Origin: Poecilobothrus nobilitatus
Lineage: Eukaryota; Arthropoda; Insecta; Diptera; Dolichopodidae
Assembly: GCA_947095535.1 (NCBI GenBank)
Contig: OX352772.1
Span: 320,302,018-320,366,017 of the forward strand
Direction: 5' to 3'
Length of the DNA stretch: 64,000 nucleotides
How positions within the stretch are numbered: position 1 is the first letter of the stretch; every line of letters starts with the position of its first letter. The notes under the pieces were generated by a model. It was given only the letters and a program-made list of their open reading frames with translations. It was not told the origin of the DNA and searched no databases. Made by a program: the position numbers and the translations under genes. Below, piece after piece: positions 22,703 through 33,890 of this stretch.

Positions 22703-22985
22703 TATTCTTCTTCTTTAGCTGCTTATCCGATCGGATGTTTGAGGTCATATGATTCTGGCAATTATGTTTTGAAATTCACTTTTTTATGTTGCTGAATATA
22801 TTAAATCTTCAATATTCGTAATACCTGTCCAATTTCTTAAATTACACAGCAACGACATTTGTTTCCCCCCAATAACTCTTTTTCCTTCTAATTTTCCTTG
22901 TATAATTAATTGAAGGAGCTCATATTTTTTGCCTTGCATTATATGGCCAAAATATGAAAATTTTCCGACGTTTGAAGCTCTTTAG
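22703..22985 (-). pseudogene. C-terminal relic of an RTE-like non-LTR retrotransposon
   Basis: The minus-strand translation gives YFGHIMQGKKYELLQLIIQG, KLEGKRVIGGKQ and LRNWTGITNIEDLIYSAT. This is the recognisable tail of endonuclease/reverse-transcriptase polyproteins of the RTE/CR1-like type (LGHVMR..KY.LLQLIIQGKI.GKR..GR...SWL.NLR.W). A stop codon follows before FQNIIARII, a decayed version of the usual ending. Only the terminal 90 or so residues survive. It lies in the same orientation as the RNase H relics at 17985 and 20980. Confidence 0.8.
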
Positions 22986-25062
22986 TAATTTTTTATGTAT
23001 TAAGATATAAAAAATACAGACATTTTGATTTAAAAATATTTTTAAATAAAATTCATTCGTCTATTTTCCTTTTACATTAAACCTGTTTTGACTACTATAA
23101 AACCTTCTCTATTTTTTTACAAAATGTCAAAAGAGAAGTAGAAAAAATAAACGTAAAAAACTTAAAAGCAATTTCTCTTAAATACAAATTAAAATTTTGA
23201 TTTGAAAAATATAAAAGAACAAAAAAATGTCTTCTTTAAAAGTTTTTTCCCCAAAGTACATTCAAAATTTTGTATTGATTTGTTAATTAATTAAACGTTT
23301 CTTGTGATGATCTTTTAATATTGCTATGCTAAATGTTTCAATGTTACATATTAGACCAGCTTAAGTAAAAGAGCTACTATTATTTATTTAATATTGAAGA
23401 AATTTATTACCTATCTAAAATGAAATAAATGAATATCATTATTGAAGATATTACCTAATTCTTAATACTGACCTCAACCTTTTATCTTCAACGTAGAATA
23501 AAATCATAAGGTTAATGCCATATTTAATTTAAAACTTGATTTTTACTAGACTAAAAAAAAAAGTTTATCTTAAATCTAGCTCCTTAATTATTATATAAAA
23601 GATTAAAGGCATCTATTTATTTATTTATTTACCATATGATAAAGATACTTGTGAAGGTGAAGGTGCAACTTCAACGATTAGAAAACTTAAAAGCTTAGAA
23701 ATTTTCTATTCTAAATTTCAGTCGCTTTATTTTAACTTTTTTACTGCTGGGCTTTGAACAGTAGGTCTTTCAAAAGAAACTCTGGCAATTTAACCACTCC
23801 ATTATTGACTACATCATTGATTATTTAACTTAATTCCACTTAAGTCACTTTGTTTCGGAAAATTAAATTTAAAAATCTGTTCTTTTTTTAAATAAAATCT
23901 AAAATATTATTTCATAATAAATGTTTCTAAACATTAAACATTCAAAATTCTTTATAATTTTGACATTAATATGTCATATTATATGTGTTTAATAAATTAT
24001 GCCTATAGTCTATCAGCCAAGATTCAAGAATGTTAAAACCTAATTCAAAGTGTATCAACGTAACAAAAAAGCTATTATTCTTTTCGCTATATATCGGATA
24101 ACAATAATAATGTAATTTTGTACATCACCAATGGTACACTTAGCTATGAAAAAAGTTTGTTTTTATAACTCTGCAGTAACATAATATTGGCTGCATATGA
24201 ACAACACCAAATATTTACCGGTATATCTCGATCTTACGATATATCATACTTGTAACATGTTAACGGTATTTCCTCATACTGTTTCATTTCGAAATGCACT
24301 ATTTAAACATTATTTTATTAGTACAAAATAATAATTTTTCAATTAAAAATTTTATTGCATCATTGTTCTAATAAAAATTCAATAAATATTCTATGTTTTA
24401 ATAAATCCGAAATTATGCTTTGTCATGAAAAAATTTCGTTTATACAAACTCGTATATATATAGTGTTTTATGAATACATAATAATATAATCGATCAATTA
24501 AAATAAATTTATATTCACGAAAACTTAAACTAACAACCTTAAAATATTGAAGCCAACTGGCAAAAATTCAATTTGCAACATAATTATTTTGTATGAAAAA
24601 TTTATACAAAATAATAAATATTATGTATTAAGCATATATTATATCTATATAGATGCATAATCTGTAGTATATAAAACAACAGATGTTATATTTAATATAA
24701 TTTAACACATTTCTTTTTTCTTTATTTTTATTTATTTTGTACAAAAAAACAAAATTAAACTTAAATTCAATTAAAGGTATGCATTCAAATAGTGATAAAA
24801 AGGATTCGAATTTAGTTTTCTTTATTTTTTAGATAGAAGTAGAAAAAACCAGTTTATGGATCAATTTTAAAAATTTCTTAAGTTTTTTATTTTTTGTTTC
24901 TAACCGAATCTATTTTGAAGGGAAGATGCATCAAATCTCAAGAAATAAAATTCTTAAAAACGAAATTCAAAAATTGAAAATCCAAAAAAATCCAAAATTC
25001 ACAAATTTGATAAAATACTAAAATGCTAAATATATATATTTTACTACCATCTACTTCAATGC
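22986..25062. other. AT-rich stretch without a recognised gene
   Basis: AT-rich DNA including a short (TTTA)n tract near 23612. Near 24930-25030 there are 'AATTCAAAAATTGAAAATCC'-type short repeats resembling the inner arms of the family E element. No convincing coding region or RNA gene is seen. Confidence 0.5.
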
Positions 25063-25129
25063 TCACTTCACCTAGCCATCGCAGATGGATCACCAACCTA
25101 GTTATACCCGTATGAATTATGTTCAATGG
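25063..25129. repeat. 67-bp segment repeated 1 kb downstream (26072-26137)
   Basis: TCACTTCACC.AGCCATCGCAGAT.ATCACCAACCTAGTT plus the first part of the family A hairpin occurs here and at 26072-26137, nearly identical. The shared part includes about 40 bp outside the normal family A end. Either the element end extends further in this subfamily or the flank was copied together with the element head. Confidence 0.8.
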
Positions 25130-25795
25130 TATAATAAATTTACTATTACGTTTGTGACACCTTAAAGGAATCGAGCTAGATATAGTGTCAAAGGTATGGA
25201 TCGGCTCAGAATCGAATTCTAAGTCGATTAAGCCATGTACGCCCGTCCGTCCGTCCGCACGATAACTCAAAAATAAAGGAGCTAGGAGGCTGAAATTTTG
25301 TTTATGTCAAAAATTTGCAAAATTGTTAGTTTTGCAATTTAAATTCAGCATTTTCGGCCACCGGGTTCGAGTAGCTGCCATACAACTTCTTTTTATATGG
25401 AAATAATTCAGTTTCAGTGGTGCAACAAGTTTGGATAGCTGCCATACAACTTCTCTTTTTAAATGAAAATAACTCAGTGTCTATTGAAGCTAGCTATCTG
25501 AAATTTAGTGAAAAGGTGTCGAGTTACATGCCAAAAATTTTTCTAAAATTTGATTCGTCTAAAGCAGCCGGTTGAGGCTTCTTGTATTTCTTGGAACTTA
25601 ATGAAGCTAGGCGCAATAGATTCGGGTAGCTGTCGCACAACTATAACAACTATATCTCTGTAGTGAACGTCGGTACTAAAACATCTGAATGTTTTTAAAA
25701 AATGATTAAGTTTTATAGAAACAGGGAATATTATACGTTCATACGGGTATCCCAGAGTTGACACAGTCTACTCTACTGCATTCTTCCTCGTTTTA
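25104..25795 (-). mobile_element. Family A Helitron-like element
   Basis: The hairpin end at 25104-25132 (ATACCC...GGTAT) is followed by AGGAATCGAGCTAGATATAG, GAATTCTAAGTCGATTAAGC, the CCGTCCGTCCG core and CACGATAACTCAAAAATAAA. Central units with CGGGTTCGAGTAGCTGCCA and CTGCCATACAACTTC follow. The far end has TTCATACGGGTATCCCAGAG and CACAGTCTACTCTACTGCA. The far-end GTTCATACGGGTAT is the complement of the hairpin-end ATACCCGTATGAA. Confidence 0.85.
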
Positions 25796-26071
25796 TCTAT
25801 TTTTAATTTTTGTAATTAGTTTAATTCAAATTTTAATTTGATATTGTAAATTCTTATATTATGCAAAATTTTGCCTTTTCTAACCAAACTTTTTAAACCG
25901 CAATCCAAAGCTTCAAAAATTTTCTGAGGCCAATTTACCAAAATGTTCTATCATAACACTTAACTTTTTATTATTTATTACACCTTCAGAGTTTGTCTGA
26001 ATAAAATCTCTATATACGTTTTATCTTGTGTTATATTACAACTCTTTATAATAACCATAAATTTCATGAGA

Positions 26072-26140
26072 TCACTTCACCAAGCCATCGCAGATTTATC
26101 ACCAACCTAGTTATACCCGTATGAATTATGTTCATGGTTT
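26072..26140 (-). mobile_element. Family A hairpin-end fragment with shared flank
   Basis: The fragment holds the flank and head described at 25063, ending ATGAATTATGTTCATGG. The rest of family A does not follow; unrelated sequence begins. It brackets the full copy at 25104-25795 as a direct repeat about 1,009 bp away. Confidence 0.7.
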
Positions 26141-28379
26141 TGCCCAGACCTTGTATCATTCGATTTTATCAAAAAAATTCCATTTTCGATACTTAGTTGT
26201 TTGCTTTATTTTTATTTTCTCTATAATTCCACTATAATTTGATCGAAGGAAAAACGGCATCCTTGAATTCAGTTCGTTGATTGAATTGCTATGCAGCTGA
26301 AGAAATTGTTTTCTCAGTGCTTAAAGTCGAGTGTTAAGTCTATCGTTCTAAATAAAAAATAGAAGGTTTATGAAACTTGATGACCTTACAATAGAATATT
26401 TCGAATGCGTGTAATAAATCAACATAATAGAAGAAAATTTTTACTTATTTTCAATTGTGAAATTTTCTCCAAGCCACAACATATTACAAAGAATGCGTTT
26501 GGAATATTCTAGTATGAATAAAAAATATAAGATAATAGAAATGTTATTAATTAATATTATTATTTTTGTTAAGAGGACAAAATTTCCAAACATATTCCCA
26601 TAGGATGTTACCATAATATTATCTATTATTAATTTTATACAATTGTATAATTTATTTACATATTATCTGACCTGAATTTGAATCCTAGAACTTTCAACTA
26701 GTTTCGAAGCAAAAGAGTAAAAGGCGTTAAAGTAGGTATCTGCTCAATCATTGGTCAGATATATTAGTAAAATATAGATAACCTAAAATTAAAAATTAGA
26801 AAACCTCGTTATATATCTTATTCCTATTATGCCATCATATTACCACAATGTTAATTATTAAAATCGCAACGATTAGAATTTTAAGATCTTAATTTTGGAA
26901 TTTTAATTTCGCGATAGGGTACCGAATCTTTTTTTAAACAATAACAAAACTAAAATTCAATGAAATGCAATAAAAAATTTCTTACCACATCTCTTTAGAA
27001 TAATCAAAAATAAGTATGTTTCTTTTCTTTGCACAGGAAAGAATTAGAGCGAAAGAAAAAGAAAGAGATAGATATAAAATATTATAGAAACTATTAAATT
27101 AAAAATGATCTCCTGTTGAGACTTAGAATACAATTCACTTTGTCATTGCCATTTTCATATTAAAAAAAAACAAACCGGTGACTAAAGAATTGGTTAACAG
27201 AAATGAAATTCCTGCCCCATACTTAAATATAAAACCAATAGAATTATACAAAAGACAGGAAGTGAAAAAAAAAAAACGGAAAGGGCAATGAAAAAAAATG
27301 AATTGCATCAATTGTAAAGACGTCAAGAGTAGTTATAACTGGACTAAGAAAAGAAACAAAAAGAAATTTTATTGAAGTGCTTAAAAAAAAATACAAAATA
27401 TAATAGAGAAAGAGAGAGAGAAAAACAAAAATAACAAAATTGAAAAATAGAGAAAGGGAAGGAAATATTCTTTATTTAGCACAAAAAAAAAAAAAAAAAA
27501 AAAACGGAGCTACATTAAAACTAAAAATATTTTAGAAATGATAAAGAAATTTTAAATTATTTTATATCACATATAAACTTACATTTCCTTATATATTATG
27601 TATATTTATACACTAATACATATAAGTATTACATTTTAAGATATATACTATATTAAAACATTTTACATTGCTTTCTGTTCCTCTCTAACAATCTGTTTTA
27701 TAAAAATGTAATGAAAATTATCAAATTAAAGTTAAGAAAGAAAGGAAACGGAAATACAGTTCAGTACTAATGTGATTTTAAAGAATAGTTTTATAAAAAC
27801 GTATATGTATATATAAATGGGATATATACATACATAGATACATCTACAAAATATAGCAATATCTATGACAAGTCTTGCAATGTCATAGATAGATATTGAG
27901 TCTCAGGAAAAATATTCAACATTAAAAACTATAAATCTTTTCAAAAAAAAAAAAAAATCCTTCATGAAAAGCACTTATTCAAGAATTCGTCGTTACAAGT
28001 ACAAACACGCAGATAAATACAGTAAAACTCATACATAATATATTTACAAAAAAAAAAAAAAAGGAAAGAAAATAAAAAATATGAAAATACGAAATTTTTC
28101 AAAAGTTAATTCAAGAAAATATCAAATAAAGAGCACCATCAACTATATCACATTTAAGTTTTTATGAAATGTATCATATCTAAACTGTTTTAATTTTTTT
28201 TTTATCTTTTATTTTTTAACAGAATACGTACTATTAGATACTAAATAATATTAGTGTAAAGTACTACTTATAAAATTAAGGTATTTAATCGGAAGACAAA
28301 AACTTTTCCCATTAAAATTTTTTTCTGTTATCAAATGACGATTTTTGGGTTCATTTTCAACTAAATGTTAATAAAACGT
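26141..28379. other. AT-rich, purine-rich low-complexity stretch
   Basis: Much of 27000-28100 is A-rich or GA-rich (for example GAGAAAGAGAGAGAGAAAAA near 27405-27425) with poly(A) runs at 27483, 27946 and 28050. I recognise no repeat family or gene. A more complex patch at 26150-26340 has no identifiable coding pattern. Confidence 0.5.
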
Positions 28380-28620
28380 AATACGCTGAGCAATCACCTT
28401 CTTTCTTCAGAGTGGTATTATCATGACATAAATCTAGGGAAACTTAACACCAACTATCGTCAAATATGTTTTTCTACGTTTTGAAGGTACACTACGGATC
28501 TAGAGCCTAGTGATTACTGACGTGTTAGCGCAACCTTCATCAATAAAAACAAAAAGCTAAGCAAACCCCGCAAAGTTGTGCATAGTAAGGTTAACAAGTA
28601 TTGTCAAGCTACTATAGCTT
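28380..28620. other. Unexplained island of more complex sequence
   Basis: This roughly 240-bp block, including CGGATCTAGAGCCTAGTGAT and AAGCAAACCCCGCAAAGTTG, is much less AT-rich than the surrounding kilobases. It contains no long open frame and no family seen elsewhere in the window. It might be an old repeat, a regulatory sequence or chance. Confidence 0.3.
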
Positions 28621-30046
28621 AAACGATAACTTTTTAAAATCTAACTTTTAAAAATATTATGAAAATCTTTAAAACTAATCAAAATTTTGCTTTTGTTGAT
28701 TTAAAAGTATTGCCCGATCTATTCGAATATCTATTTTACCTCAATAATTCGAATAACTTTAAGGCCAAATTCGTAATGTTTTAACTTTTTTATATTTCAT
28801 AAATAGTAACTAATAGCTTATAATAGCTCTTATAGCTTTTATATACTGAAAGACAATATTTATTCTAATGTAGTCGTATCTAACTGAACTGCAATGTAAC
28901 AATTGAAAATAAAGAAATCTCGTCGTTTGAAATATTTAGAAAATATTTTTTTCTGTTACTTATTTGTTATACCATCATCGGCTTAAATCGACAACGAATT
29001 AAATATTTGACATAGCTTTCAAAAAATATAATAGAAATACATTAGTCAAAACAATTTTAGATGTTTTTTACTTTCACCCCTCTCTCATCTTAAACAGCAG
29101 TATTCCACACTATCCAATTATAATGCACTATACTATATCAATGACAATATCAAAGGCACTCAAATAACACTGTTATAATGGTATTAGTTATAATATGTGT
29201 GAAAGAACCATATGACACATATCAAGGATTTTTGGATTTTTCAAGGAGCATATAAAAATACCACAACACAAAAAGCAAAAACGAAAATCAAAAAAAAAAA
29301 AAAAAAAACTTTAAAAAGAAGGATAATGATATCAAGTTGATTTGTGAATTCATGAACGCCTTTTGTGATTCTTATAACAATCAAAAATAGATAAAGAAAA
29401 ATAAAAAAAAAAAATAGGCAAAATTAAAAAAGAAAACAAAATAGAAAGAAATGTACAAAAGAAAAAAAATGAAACTGATTAAGAAAATAAATGAATCTAA
29501 AAAGATATTCCGACATCTCAATGTACTACACAAAAGGATAACAAAAAAAAAAAAAAATAACCATACAAGTGATATCAATTAAAAAATGTAAGAGTTGGTA
29601 TGATAGAAAAAGCAACTTTTTTTTTTATTTTTTTATTCAGAATAGGCGGTACACATAATTAAACTGTCTCTTTGATTAACTACAACATTTAAACGTATAA
29701 TGAAATATGTATGTATGTATTTAAATTAAAAAAAATTAATTGGAATAGATGTCAAAAGAAATATAATGTTACAAAAGACAATATACAAAACTAAATTTAA
29801 TAAGTTCTAATTAATTTGAAAGTTTTTTTTTTTTTTATCTCTAAGAATAATTACAAATAGAATATATTTAAATATATGTATATTTATATGTACGTATATA
29901 ATAATCATTTAGACATTCGTCACTAAACTTTTAAAATCGAACAATTAATAATTTTTACAATGCTGGCATGTATCTTCTCCTCTTCTGGTCTTTCTATTAC
30001 ATAATATTTAATAAATTTGAACTTTACTTTGCAGCAAATCTAAATG
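28621..30046. other. AT-rich stretch without a recognised gene
   Basis: Poly(A) runs near 29290, 29405 and 29545 and TA-rich DNA. No coding or RNA feature is supported. Confidence 0.55.
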
Positions 30047-30132
30047 GGATCCAGCCAATCATGTAGTGGTTAATTCACAGGCATTTAATTGGAAAGGTCT
30101 CGGTTTCAAACCCAAGCTAGGTCATATAGATT
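30047..30132 (+). mobile_element. Short tRNA-like repeat (family S2), second copy
   Basis: GATCCAGCCAATCATGTAGT, GGTTAATTCACAGGC, GGAAAGGTCTCGG and TTTCAAACCC parallel the copy at 5620 block by block. Both end GTCATATA/ATCATATA and run into A-rich DNA. The B-box is degraded, so transcription is doubtful. Confidence 0.5.
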
Positions 30133-30283
30133 AATACAAAAATAATATAGATTTTTTAATTATAATATAATTAAATAAAAAATAAATATATATCATATTG
30201 TAATATATATATATCTAAATATAATAAAAGACAAGTTGCTGCTGCTGAGTAGCGTGCCCTACTGTTATGTTAAATGTTATTTT

Positions 30284-31120
30284 AACAAATGTTATACTAT
30301 GAAAAGAAAGAAACGTACATCTGATATTTACCCATATAACAGATAGAAAACAATAAATATTATAATGTTATGCTATGAAATGAAAGAAAAAACAAGGCAG
30401 TGTATAAATCAAAGTTTTTAAAGGTTCGAATTTTTAAGTAGAACATTATAAAATTGCAATAATATTTTTATTTAAATTTTGCTAAGTAACATTTTCTTAA
30501 TTTTTTAAAAATTTTGCCATAATATAGTACAATTTTAGAATCAGAAGTTTAGCTCATAATATAGATATATGAATAAAAATAGGGGTACCTATACATATAT
30601 TAGATTTATTATCGATTTATTATTTTTTATATAGGCAACAGTTATTAATATGAATGAATGGACGGTAAACATAAACGAACAAAAAAAATTCAAAATGTTC
30701 TATAATCTATAGGTTATAATTTATATTTTTTAAATAGACTGTATGTATAAATTTAATATTTAAAAAAAATAAAAGAAATACTTAGCGTACGTAAATAACA
30801 GAAAACAAAAAAAAAAATAAATGTAATACTGCGAAGAAAAATAAAAACGAATTGAAAAAAAAGAGAACAAAAAATGTTACTTTGACTGTTTTTAAATATT
30901 TTTAAAAAAAAAAGAACTATTAAAATGTTATGATTTTAAATGAAAAAAACATACCTCTGATATTTACGTACATAACAGATGGAAAAAAGAAATATTAAAT
31001 GTTATGCTATGAAAAGAAAGAAACGTACATCTGATATTTAGGTACATAACAGATAGAAAAAAGAATTAAAATGTTATGCTATAAAAAGAATGAAAAAACA
31101 AGGCAGTGCATAAATCAAAG
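30284..31120 (+). repeat. Dispersed tandem units of about 74 bp
   Basis: Units containing ATGTTATGCTATGAAAAGAA, ACGTACATCTGATATTTA and ACATAACAGAT start near 30289, 30365, 30925, 30999 and 31071, with local steps of 72-76 bp. Inside each unit CATCTG and CAGATG are inverted around the TATTTACGTACATAA segment, so each can form a small hairpin. Confidence 0.7.
30391..30500 (+). mobile_element. Family B head fragment
   Basis: AACAAGGCAGTGTATAAATC and AAAGTTTTTAAAGG are the family B head (compare 45542 and 54448). The similarity fades after AACATTTTCTTAA near 30500. A fragment of the same type follows the 74-bp unit at 31097. Confidence 0.55.
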
Positions 31121-31210
31121 TTTTTAAAGAGTTGCATTTTTAAGTAGAAATTATAAAAAAATAAAGCGGCGCGTAAAACCAAAGCTTTTAAAGGAGCGCA
31201 ATTTAAAATA
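31097..31210 (+). mobile_element. Two consecutive family B head fragments
   Basis: AAGGCAGTGCATAAATCAAA (from 31100) and, about 65 bp later, AAGCGGCGCGTAAAACCAAA with GCTTTTAAAGGAGCGCAATT are both variants of the family B head. Neither is followed by the rest of the element. Confidence 0.5.
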
Positions 31211-31890
31211 TAAAATGACAATTTTCAATTAAATTTTGAATGTGAAACATTTTCTTAATTTTATGCTTCTTTTATGATTTTTATTTTCAAAAACTTCACC
31301 ATTATATGCACAGCCAATTTTTATTGTTTTACATAAAAGGTGCGTAAAACTTACGGTGTGAAGATTTTGTAGAGAAAGCGATAGATAAAGAGACAGAATA
31401 TTATTACGGATAGAGTAAATATTTGTTTGAAAAATATAACAAAGAAAGTTTTGAAGCATTTGCTATGGCAACCATAGAAAAATATAACAAGTGTACTATA
31501 TATTATAATTAGGTAAATGCATCAGATCAGTGTAGTTTAGTTTCAAAATTATAAAGTTTGATACTGTATTTTTTTCGAAGCGAAAATTTTTGTTACTATT
31601 GGCAAAAATTTATTTACCATTGGTTTTTAATCCAACCTTTGGTTTTTTAGTCCAAAGCTTGACAAAGAAATTTACAAGAGATGAGATTTATTAAATAATC
31701 ATTTTTATTACATTTTTGAAAGAAACTACTTCACAGCATGATTGAGGTTTTTCATTATTTAAAACACTTTAGCAATAAATTTTACATTTATCAATATCTA
31801 AATATAATACATATAAGTATTTGAATAAATTTACTAAAATTAAATTGTTCATAAAACTGAGGAAACTTTCACAAAAGCTATGTTTTTCTA
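31211..31890. other. AT-rich stretch without a recognised feature
   Basis: AT-rich sequence with no repeat family or credible exon that I can identify. Confidence 0.5.
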
Positions 31891-31893
31891 CTT

Positions 31894-31918
31894 ATACCCG
31901 TCGTATGACGGGCTTTTT
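31894..31918. repeat. Short palindrome CCCGTC-GTAT-GACGGG
   Basis: TATACCCGTCGTATGACGGG contains perfect 6-bp arms around a 4-base loop. It resembles the ATACCC hairpin ends of families A and C but has no family sequence attached. It lies just upstream of family D. Confidence 0.55.
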
Positions 31919-31944
31919 TACTAGTATATATATATAATATAACA

Positions 31945-32110
31945 AAATAATAATTCTTGTATAAGATAATAGATGACTTAGAAATAAAAGAAACTTCTCA
32001 TAGCCTTGTATAATAGTTACAGCCGAGTATCAAACGATGATATTCATGATTCTAGAAACTGAAGCTCAGTCAAATATGACAAATAAATGACTTAGGAGAT
32101 TCTCGTTGAT
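31945..32110 (+). repeat. Interspersed repeat family D, copy 1
   Basis: The words TTGTATAAGATAATAGATGAC, AGCCTTGTATAATAGTTACA, AACTGAAGCTCAGTC, AATATGACAAATAAATGAC and TTAGGAGAT occur in the same order at 40424-40605. The two copies are diverged and their boundaries are approximate. No coding content is seen. Confidence 0.6.
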
Positions 32111-32129
32111 TTTTATAGCAGTTTTTATA

Positions 32130-32700
32130 AAAAACCTAAATGGGAACACCACGAAACCCAAAAAACAAAAGTTTCAAATTAAACATAAATCTCAATTTAT
32201 AAAATCCCAAAAATTCAAAATCTCACATTTCAAAATACCGAACTTCAAAAAGTATTTTAATTTTAAAGCCATTTCATATAAATTATATGTAAATAAGATG
32301 CACATATTTCAATATCAGGGTTTCAATAATTTGTTTATCGAGAATTTGGGTTGTGATAGTCCCCACTATCACATCAAATGTTTTTTTATTGAAATAAGTA
32401 TGTTAAAAATAGTTAGATAAGATACTAGGAATTTAATATTTGGTTATAAAATTAGAGTAATGCACTTTTGCCAGAATATATATGCAAAATTTTAAATTAG
32501 GTGTGGTTCAACATTTTTTTTTTGAGAATTTTTTTCAAAATTTTCTTCACGTTTTTTTTGCGTTTGCGTTTTATGTCAACATTTTTTGTTTTGTTCCAGT
32601 TTCTTTTCAGGATATTATGAAGGCCCCGAAAATTTATTTGAAATTTGTGATTTTTGAATTTTGGGATATGATGCGGTGCGTAAGTTGGCGGCTTTTCTAA
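32130..32700 (+). mobile_element. Family E (foldback-like) second copy, partial
   Basis: An inner-arm-like stretch near 32190-32250 (AAAATCCCAAAAATTCAAAA) comes first. Then AATATCAGGGTTTCAATAAT, TTGTTTATCGAGAATTTGGG and TCCCCACTATCACATCAAAT match the interior of 10794-12393. An outer-arm-like part near 32510-32600 carries GTTCAACATTTTTTTTTTGAG and GTCAACATTTTTTGTTTTG. The left outer arm is not evident, so the copy is incomplete. Confidence 0.6.
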
Positions 32701-32714
32701 AGGTCTCGAATTTA

Positions 32715-32765
32715 TAATCCTGGCGGTCTTTCAGGCGAAAGGTCTTGGATTCAAACTAATTAAAA
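32715..32765 (+). mobile_element. Partial tRNA-like sequence
   Basis: GGCGGTCTTTCAGGCGAAAG followed by GTCTTGGATTCAAAC resembles the anticodon-to-T-arm half of the S2 repeats (AGTCTTGGGTTCAAAC at 5620). The first half is missing or too decayed to call. Confidence 0.35.
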
Positions 32766-33240
32766 TTTTGCATTTGGAATTTCATAGCCAACCCAAGCTA
32801 AACTAGATTAAATTGACCAAAAGGCAATAGTTTTTATTTTCAATTTTTAAATACATTTAATTTAGGACTTACATATAAACGTTTATTCCCTTTTTGCTCT
32901 CTTTAAGCATTACTATAAAAAGAATTTTAAAATTTTTTCTGCTTCTTTACAAATGGTTACATACGAAGTTCTTTACTAAAATTTTTTTAATCGGAAAATG
33001 TCATATCTACAACAAAAAATTTCTAGAGCTTTTTAGACATAACGAATTTTATGTAGTGTTTTGCACTTCAGTTTTAAAATTACATTATATGAACTCGCCG
33101 AAATTCCACCTTGCAGATTATAATATTAAGAAGAGTATACATTAAAGTTTATTACAATAAATTCACATTTCGTAATGAAATAAAGTTTCCTTAAAGAAAG
33201 TATTCGTTTTTACAATTTCCATCACATAAAAACTTCATAA
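32766..33240. other. AT-rich stretch without a recognised feature
   Basis: No repeat family, RNA gene or coding motif is recognised. An 83-codon open frame at 32894-33145 has ordinary AT-rich composition and no domain pattern. Confidence 0.45.
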
Positions 33241-33890
33241 AATAAGGCAGAATATAAACCAACGGTTTTTAGAAGCGCATATTTCCAAAAGATAATAGAA
33301 ACTTTTTAGAATTATGTTTAATTATGAATTAGGTTTAATTTTTATGTCTTGGGAAAAAAAATTTGTACAGATAACAGGTGTCTAAACATAAGAAATTTTC
33401 AATTTATAAGCCCTAATAGCTCTTACACAGGAGGTGGTACAAACATTTTTCTGAGGAAACTAATACTAATTCTAAAGTTCTTGCTTGCGTCAAAATTTCA
33501 AGTCCCTGTCTAGAAGCGCACCGTAGTTGTGAAGGTAGAAAAACCATGCAAAATTTTGTTTTCACATAACGGTAAATTTAAATACTAAATTTAAAAAAAT
33601 TGTACAATTTTGATATTGATTTATAAAGGCAAAAAAAAAATGGCGTTTTCAGATTGAAAAAATGTTAAACAGAGTATGAGATATACGCTTTTAAAAATAG
33701 GTCTTTTTCAAAGTTTCAGGGACTGTAGCTGCATAATGGATGGGGCTACATAAAAAATTTACTTACTATCATTAGACCATTCATTAGACCATAGTTAAAT
33801 TTTTTTTTCTTTATCTTCAACAGTGGAGAAGTTTTGTAAACAAAAGGAAGGCCGGACGGACGAACGGGCGGAAGGATGTACAGACAAAAA
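33241..33890 (+). mobile_element. Family B Helitron-like element, internally shortened
   Basis: The head is AAGGCAGAATATAAACCAAC / GGTTTTTAGAAGCGCAT. It is followed by TTTATGTCTTGGGAAAAAAA, GTACAGATAACAGGTGTC, TCTGAGGAAACTAATACTAA, TTTTCACATAACGGTAAATT and GGGACTGTAGCTGCATAATG. The core GGCCGGACGGACGAACGGGC follows. The 3' hairpin is missing or decayed after the core. One of the two 469-bp repeats of the best copy is absent. Confidence 0.78.
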
